Assembly (NCBI GenBank): GCA_965248495.1
Contig: CBDFJL010000002.1
Location: forward strand, 1 to 19,372
Source: CAUYXS01 sp965248495
Lineage (GTDB): Bacteria > Chloroflexota > Dehalococcoidia > Lucifugimonadales > Australimonadaceae
DNA: 19,372 nt
Reading direction: 5' to 3'
The translations under genes were made by a program, and so were the position numbers. Under the pieces are notes generated by a model that ran no database searches, was not told where the DNA came from, and saw only the letters and a list, made by a program, of their open reading frames with translations. Positions 15,311 through 19,372 of the stretch are shown in pieces (positions within the stretch are counted from its first letter, which is position 1; every line of letters begins with the position of its first letter).

Positions 15311-16555
15311 CTACCCGCGCACCACGCGCACGAACTTGCGCTTGCCGACCCGGACGATGGAACCGAACGCGATTTGCGCTTGCTCGCCGGTGGCGCGCTC
15401 GTCCGCGATCTCGACGGCGTCCTGCGCGACCAGACGGCGTGCTTCGGTGCGGCTGGAGGCGAGCCCCACCCCCGCGAGCCACCGGCTCAGGTCGACGGTG
15501 AACGTCTCTGCGTCCATCGACTGGACGCCATCCGCGTCGGCGGCGACGGCCAGCTCCGGCACCTCCGACGGCTCCTCGCGGCGCTGGACGACGCGCTCGA
15601 ACTCGGCCTGCGCTGCGCCGGCGGCGTCGGCGCCGTGGAACTCGGCGACGAGCTCGTAGCCGAGGCGCTTCTTCGCGTCCATGGCGTTGGCCGAGCGATC
15701 AGCAACCGCGTTCCGTACCTCGACAACCTCGGTGTCCGGCACGTCCGTCAGCAGCTCGTAGTAGAGCGGCACCACGTCGTCCGGCAGCGACATGACCTTG
15801 CCGAAGGTGTCTGCGGGCGTGTCCTCAAGGGCGATGTAATTGTCGAGCGACTTGCCCATGCGCCGCACGCCATCCGTCCCCGGCAGGATAGGCACCAGGA
15901 ACACGTCCTGCGCGCGCTGGCCCCGCTTCTCCTGGAGGTCGCGGCCCACCAGCAGGTTGAAGCGCTGGTCGGTGCCGCCGAACTCGACGTCCGCCTCGAC
16001 GGCCACGGAGTCGTAGGCCTGGAGGAGCGGGTAAAGCAGCTCGACCACGCCGATGGGGCTGCCTGCCGCGTAGCGGGTGCCGAAGTCGTCGCGGTGCAGG
16101 AACTGGTTCACGGTGAACTCGGCCGACAGGCGCATGACGGTCGCCAGGGTGAACTCGTCGAACCACTCGCTCTGGTAGCGGACCTCGGCGCGGTTGCGGT
16201 CGACCACGGAGAAGAACTGCCGCATGTAGGTCTCGGCGTTCTCCGCGACCTGCTCGGCGCTGAGCATTGGCCGTGTCTCCGACCTGCCGGATGGGTCGCC
16301 GATGCGTGCGGTCCAGTCGCCGACGATGACGACGACGGTGTGGCCGAGCTCCTGGAGCTGGCGCAGCTTGCGCAGGCCGACGACGTGCCCGAGGTGCAGG
16401 TCCGGGGCGCTGGGGTCGAACCCCATCTTGAGGCGCAACGGCCGTCCTGCGTTCAGTCGATCAATGAACTCCTGGCGTGGAATGATCTCCGCCACGCCCC
16501 GATTGACGATGCGGTCGAGCTCCTCCGGCGATGGCCGTCGCGCCTGCTCGGCCAC
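15311..16555 (-). CDS. tyrS: Tyrosyl-tRNA synthetase
   Basis: This class I synthetase charges tRNA-Tyr. It is 414 residues long, as usual for the bacterial TyrRS subgroup with GDWTARIGDPSGRSETRPML. Visible motifs are HLGH at 54-57 (HIGH signature, in PDLHLGHVVGLRKL), FGGTDQRFNLLVGRDLQ near 192-208 (tyrosine-binding face) and MGKS at 233-236 (KMSKS signature). A C-terminal S4 RNA-binding domain lies at about 345-405 (LSRWLAGVGLASSRTEARRLV). I chose GTG 16555: it lies 2 bp after the ribF stop, GGAGG is 10 bases upstream inside the end of ribF, and the sequence before it is not family-like. The open frame continuing to 16834 overlaps ribF and is spurious. Translation is probably coupled to ribF. 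Confidence 0.95.
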   Translation of the reverse strand: MAEQARRPSPEELDRIVNRGVAEIIPRQEFIDRLNAGRPLRLKMGFDPSAPDLHLGHVVGLRKLRQLQELGHTVVVIVGDWTARIGDPSGRSETRPMLSAEQVAENAETYMRQFFSVVDRNRAEVRYQSEWFDEFTLATVMRLSAEFTVNQFLHRDDFGTRYAAGSPIGVVELLYPLLQAYDSVAVEADVEFGGTDQRFNLLVGRDLQEKRGQRAQDVFLVPILPGTDGVRRMGKSLDNYIALEDTPADTFGKVMSLPDDVVPLYYELLTDVPDTEVVEVRNAVADRSANAMDAKKRLGYELVAEFHGADAAGAAQAEFERVVQRREEPSEVPELAVAADADGVQSMDAETFTVDLSRWLAGVGLASSRTEARRLVAQDAVEIADERATGEQAQIAFGSIVRVGKRKFVRVVRG

Positions 16556-16557
16556 GG

Positions 16558-17508
16558 CTAGCCGGCCTCCGACTTCGCGGCTTGGCCCAGCGCCAGTAGG
16601 GCTTTGGTCGCCTCGACGTCCAGTGCGATTTGCGCGGCCAGCTCGCCAGCGGACGCAAAGCGCTCCTGCGGCCGGATGAAGCGTACGAATTCGATGCGCA
16701 CGTCCTTCCCGTAGAGGTCGCCGTCGAAGTCGAGGACGAACGCCTCGACAACACGCGGACCGGCGTCGTGGAACGTCGGCTTGGTGCCAACGCTCGCCGC
16801 GGCGCGCAGACGCTGGCCATCGACGACGACCCACGCGGCGTAGATGCCGTCCGCCGGCAGCGCCTGCGATGCACTGAGGTCGAGGTTGCAGGTCGGGAAG
16901 CCCAGCTCACCACCGCGCCCTTCCCCCGGGACCACCGGCGCAGCGAGGCTGAAGGGCCTGCCGAGGATTTCGGCTGCCGCTTCGACGTCGCCTGCCGCCA
17001 GAGCTTCCCGGATGGCCGTGCTCCGCGCAGGCCCGCGCTCGAGCACCAGGGGCTCAACGACGTGGACCGAGTAGCCCAGGCGGTCGCCAAGAGCAGTCAG
17101 CACGGGCGGCGTGCCCTCGCGGCCATGGCCCAGCGCGAAGTCGGGACCGAGCACCATGTGGCGAAGGTCGAGCTCGTCTCGCAGGGCCGTGACGAACTGC
17201 TCGGCGCTGAGCTTCGAAAGCTCGGTGGTGAAGGAGACGGGCACTACATGATCGACACCGGCGGCGCGGATCAGCTCGATGCGCTCGTCGACGGGCGTGA
17301 GCATGACGATGTCCAACCCTGGCCGTAGCACAGCGAGCGGGTGGTTTGAGAACGTCAGCGCAACGGAGGCCAGCCCACGAGCAGCGGCGCCGTCGCGAAG
17401 GGCATTGAGCACGTGTCGGTGCCCAAGGTGGACCCCGTCGAAGACGCCGAGCGTGACGGCCGTGGGGCCGGGCACGCCGACGGCTCGTAGCTCATCGCGC
17501 AGCGCCAT
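16558..17508 (-). CDS. ribF: Bifunctional riboflavin kinase/FAD synthetase
   Basis: RibF phosphorylates riboflavin to FMN and then adenylylates it to FAD, in the cytoplasm. It is 316 residues long, typical for the family. The N-terminal FAD synthetase domain has the nucleotidyltransferase motif LGVFDGVHLGH at 20-30, TFSNHP at 52-57, VLGPDFALGHGREG at 119-132 and RSTAIREAL at 162-170. The riboflavin kinase domain has GRPFSLAAPVVPGEGRGG, GFPTCNLDL at 203-211, GIYAAWV, and SVGTKPTF at 239-246. The ATG at 17508 overlaps the TGA of the upstream DAHP synthase by one base (TGATG), and no Shine-Dalgarno sequence precedes it, so translation depends on coupling. Its placement between aromatic synthesis and tyrS shows a mixed housekeeping operon. 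Confidence 0.96.
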   Translation of the reverse strand: MALRDELRAVGVPGPTAVTLGVFDGVHLGHRHVLNALRDGAAARGLASVALTFSNHPLAVLRPGLDIVMLTPVDERIELIRAAGVDHVVPVSFTTELSKLSAEQFVTALRDELDLRHMVLGPDFALGHGREGTPPVLTALGDRLGYSVHVVEPLVLERGPARSTAIREALAAGDVEAAAEILGRPFSLAAPVVPGEGRGGELGFPTCNLDLSASQALPADGIYAAWVVVDGQRLRAAASVGTKPTFHDAGPRVVEAFVLDFDGDLYGKDVRIEFVRFIRPQERFASAGELAAQIALDVEATKALLALGQAAKSEAG

Positions 17509-18542
17509 CAGGAGGCCGCGGCCATGGCCGGCGGCCGGGGGAAGGCGGCCCCCAGTGCCTGGAGCTGGACCATCAAGCGGGAGAAGTTCTTCGGCGTCAG
17601 CGACTGCGGGCCGTCCGACTTGGCGGTTTCGGGGGTCGGGTGGACCTCGATGAGGAGGGAGTGGACCCCCGCGACTGCGGCAGCCATGGCCATGGGCGAT
17701 ACCAGGTACCAGGCCCCCGTGCCGTGGCTCGGGTCGGCGACGATCGGCAGGTGGCTGAGGCGCCGAAGCACCGGGATTGCCGCCAGGTCCATGGTGTTGC
17801 GGGTCCCGACCTCGAAGGTCCGGATGCCGCGCTCGCAGAGCAGCAGGTCCGGGTTGCCTGCTGCCAGCACGTACTCACCCGCAAGGAGCAGGTCCTCGTA
17901 GGTAGTGGCGAACCCACGCTTGAGCAGGACCGGTTTCCCGGCCCGCGCGGCCTCTTCCAGCAACGCGTAGTTCTGGACGTTCCGTGCCCCGATCTGGAGG
18001 ATGTCGGCGTGGGCCGCGACGGCCTCGACGTCCCGCGTGTCCATGACCTCGGTGATCACGGGCAGGCCGGTCTCGTCGCGTGCCGCGGCGAGGATCTTCA
18101 GGCCGTCCAGCCCGAGCCCACGGAAGCTGTAGGGCGAGGTTCGGGGCTTGAAGGCGCCTCCGCGCAGCACCTGCGCACCCGCTGCCTTGACGAGGCGTGC
18201 GGTCGTCATCAGCTGCTCCTCGGACTCCACGGCGCAGGGGCCGGCCATGACGACAAGGGGCTCGTCGCCGCCTATCCGGACTCCCGACACCTCGACGACG
18301 GTGTCAGCCGGCCGGAACTCGCGTCCCGTCAGCTTGTACGGCCGCGAGACGCGGACCACCTCCATCACACCGGTGAGCGCCTCGATCTCGTTCTGGAGCT
18401 CGGGGTAGATGGCGCCAATGACACCGATCACGGTGCGCTCGGCTCCGACGATGTGATGCGGGGCGAGCCCGGCGCCGACGATGTGCTTCTCAACCGACGC
18501 CACGTCGTTGGGCGTGGAGTCGGCCGACATGACGACGATCAT
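17508..18542 (-). CDS. aroF: 3-deoxy-7-phosphoheptulonate synthase, class I-beta with N-terminal regulatory domain
   Basis: DAHP synthase condenses phosphoenolpyruvate and erythrose 4-phosphate, the first step of the shikimate pathway. The 344-residue protein has the form of the Thermotoga maritima enzyme. Residues 1 to about 70 are a ferredoxin-like regulatory domain (MIVVMSADSTPNDVASVEKH, TVIGVIGAIYP, VMEVVRVSRPYKLTGREF). The TIM barrel follows with MAGPCAVESEEQ at 99-110, LRGGAFKPRTSPYSFRG at 126-142, TEVMDTRD, QIGARNVQNYALL, LKRGF, LCERGIRTFE and ADPSHGTG. I chose ATG 18542: GGGAGGAG lies just upstream and the regulatory domain begins there. The frame stays open much further but overlaps the upstream DAHP synthase gene. 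It follows that gene, of the unrelated-sequence class I-alpha type, by 14 bp and overlaps ribF by one base. Confidence 0.95.
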   Translation of the reverse strand: MIVVMSADSTPNDVASVEKHIVGAGLAPHHIVGAERTVIGVIGAIYPELQNEIEALTGVMEVVRVSRPYKLTGREFRPADTVVEVSGVRIGGDEPLVVMAGPCAVESEEQLMTTARLVKAAGAQVLRGGAFKPRTSPYSFRGLGLDGLKILAAARDETGLPVITEVMDTRDVEAVAAHADILQIGARNVQNYALLEEAARAGKPVLLKRGFATTYEDLLLAGEYVLAAGNPDLLLCERGIRTFEVGTRNTMDLAAIPVLRRLSHLPIVADPSHGTGAWYLVSPMAMAAAVAGVHSLLIEVHPTPETAKSDGPQSLTPKNFSRLMVQLQALGAAFPRPPAMAAAS

Positions 18543-18556
18543 GGCGCTCCTCCCAG

Positions 18557-19372
18557 CTAGCCGGAGTTGACGAGCTCGCTGCTCTGTCGAAGAGCGGCGT
18601 GTGCTTCCCGCAGCAGCTCCGCGGTCTCGTCCCAGCCGATGCATGCGTCGGTGATCGAGACGCCATAGCGCAGCTTGGACGGGTCGCCGCTCAGCGCCTG
18701 TTTTCCTGGGTGCAGGTGGCTCTCGACCATCACGCCCACGATGTCGGCGTTGCCGGCGACGCGCTGCTGGACGACGTCGCGCAGGGCGATGGCCTGGCGA
18801 GTGTGGTCCTTGTCGGAGTTGGCATGGCTGCAGTCGACCATGAGCTGCGGCGGCAGCTCCGCATCGCGAAGGCTTTGCTGGACCTCGGCCATGAACGCCG
18901 CATCGTAGTTCGAGCCCCCGGTACCCCCGCGGAGCACGAGGTGGCCGGCCAGGTTCCCTGTCGTCTCGACGATGCACGTGCGCCCTTCGGCATCGATGCC
19001 GAGAAAGCCGTGTGGGGAGCGCGCCGAGACCATGGCGTCGATGGCGATCTGCGAGTTGCCGTCGGTCCCGTTCTTGAAGCCGACGGGCATGCTGAGCCCG
19101 CTGGCCATTTGACGATGCGTTTGGCTCTCGGTCGTTCGCGCGCCGATCGCCGCCCACGATACGAGGTCAGCGATGTACTGGGGCACGATGGGGTCGAGGA
19201 ACTCGGTGGCGGCGGGAAGGCCCAACTCGCCGAGGTGCAGCAGGAGCCGGCGGGCGGCGGTCAGCCCAGTCTCCATGTCGAAGGAGCCGTCGAGCGCGGG
19301 GTCGTAGATCAGGCCCTTCCAGCCCACGGTGGTGCGGGGCTTCTCGAAGTACACACGCATGACGACGAGCAT
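18557..19372 (-). CDS. 3-deoxy-7-phosphoheptulonate synthase, class I-alpha (AroF/G/H type), 5' end outside window
   Basis: This is an E. coli-type DAHP synthase. The visible 271 residues begin at MLVVMRVYFEKPRTTVGWKG, which corresponds to about residue 85-90 of AroG, so the start is beyond the window edge and the ATG at the edge is internal. Highly conserved segments follow: GLPAATEFLDPIVPQYIADL, WAAIGARTTESQTHRQMASG, PVGFKNGTDG, and LRGGTGGSNYD. The metal-ligand residues expected in the family are seen in DCSHANSDKDH (His), GVMVESHLHPG (Glu) and SITDACIGWDE (Asp). The stop is TAG 18559-18557. It is the first visible gene of the operon, followed 14 bp later by a class I-beta enzyme for the same reaction. 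Which of Tyr, Phe or Trp inhibits it cannot be told from this part. Confidence 0.96.
   Translation of the reverse strand: MLVVMRVYFEKPRTTVGWKGLIYDPALDGSFDMETGLTAARRLLLHLGELGLPAATEFLDPIVPQYIADLVSWAAIGARTTESQTHRQMASGLSMPVGFKNGTDGNSQIAIDAMVSARSPHGFLGIDAEGRTCIVETTGNLAGHLVLRGGTGGSNYDAAFMAEVQQSLRDAELPPQLMVDCSHANSDKDHTRQAIALRDVVQQRVAGNADIVGVMVESHLHPGKQALSGDPSKLRYGVSITDACIGWDETAELLREAHAALRQSSELVNSG

Noticed and set aside
15122..16561. A 479-codon plus-strand open frame opposite tyrS
   Set aside because: It is antisense to tyrS with no recognisable domain.
16556..16834. Upstream extension of the tyrS reading frame
   Set aside because: It overlaps ribF coding sequence in another frame and is not like TyrRS; GTG 16555 with GGAGG upstream is the better start.
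18543..19157. Upstream extension of the class I-beta DAHP synthase frame
   Set aside because: It overlaps the class I-alpha gene in another frame; the regulatory domain and ribosome site place the start at 18542.

Overview
This is a high-GC bacterial chromosome segment. The gene content suggests a member of the Chloroflexota, perhaps Dehalococcoidia-like. The clues are an ECF sigma factor paired with a DUF5667/DUF5666 anti-sigma-like protein, a COG3899-type AAA/TPR regulator, an argS with an extended -10 almost on its start codon, and many GTG/TTG starts. The phylum call is an inference from gene families, not from a marker gene.

Layout. (1) 1-2021: the 3' part of recG (+), a short piece resembling the 3' end of a tmRNA gene, and a bidirectional hairpin. 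(2) 2054-5249: an envelope-stress-type locus. A secreted DUF5666 lipoprotein (-), broken by a 16-bp tandem duplication, lies divergent to an ECF sigma factor gene (+). That gene overlaps the gene for its membrane-anchored anti-sigma-like partner (ATGA overlap). Both divergent promoters carry the same bipartite motif, GTAACG-N16-CGTTAA, as expected for one ECF regulon. (3) 5524-6577: a zinc-free MDR-type quinone oxidoreductase (-) with a perfect operator-like palindrome upstream. (4) 6799-9849: a minus-strand operon of three exported proteins: a subtilisin-like protease lacking its N-terminus, a membrane-anchored beta-sandwich protein and a secreted protein with a very acidic tail. (5) 9824-12322: a large AAA-ATPase/TPR regulator (+) also lacking its N-terminus. 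It meets the truncated protease head to head at about 9824-9852, which is either a rearrangement breakpoint or a chimeric assembly join. (6) 12323-13049: gene-poor sequence with a serine-recombinase remnant and dispersed repeats. (7) 13050-14723: argS (+). (8) 14724-14908: more dispersed repeats, with a 39-bp duplication of the end of the neighbouring gene around a small inverted-repeat element. (9) 14909-19372: a minus-strand operon that reads, in transcription order, class I-alpha DAHP synthase (5' end outside the window), class I-beta DAHP synthase, ribF, tyrS and a frameshifted DUF3054 membrane protein.

How it works together. The last operon joins the first step of aromatic amino-acid synthesis, done by two different DAHP synthase types, with flavin cofactor synthesis and tyrosyl-tRNA charging. 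The sigma/anti-sigma pair probably senses the envelope and controls itself and the divergent lipoprotein, whose domains resemble those of the anti-sigma protein. No CRISPR array, complete mobile element, rRNA or complete tRNA was seen. The most notable signals are the paired ECF promoters, the double-truncation junction, and three gene disruptions or duplications linked to short repeats.
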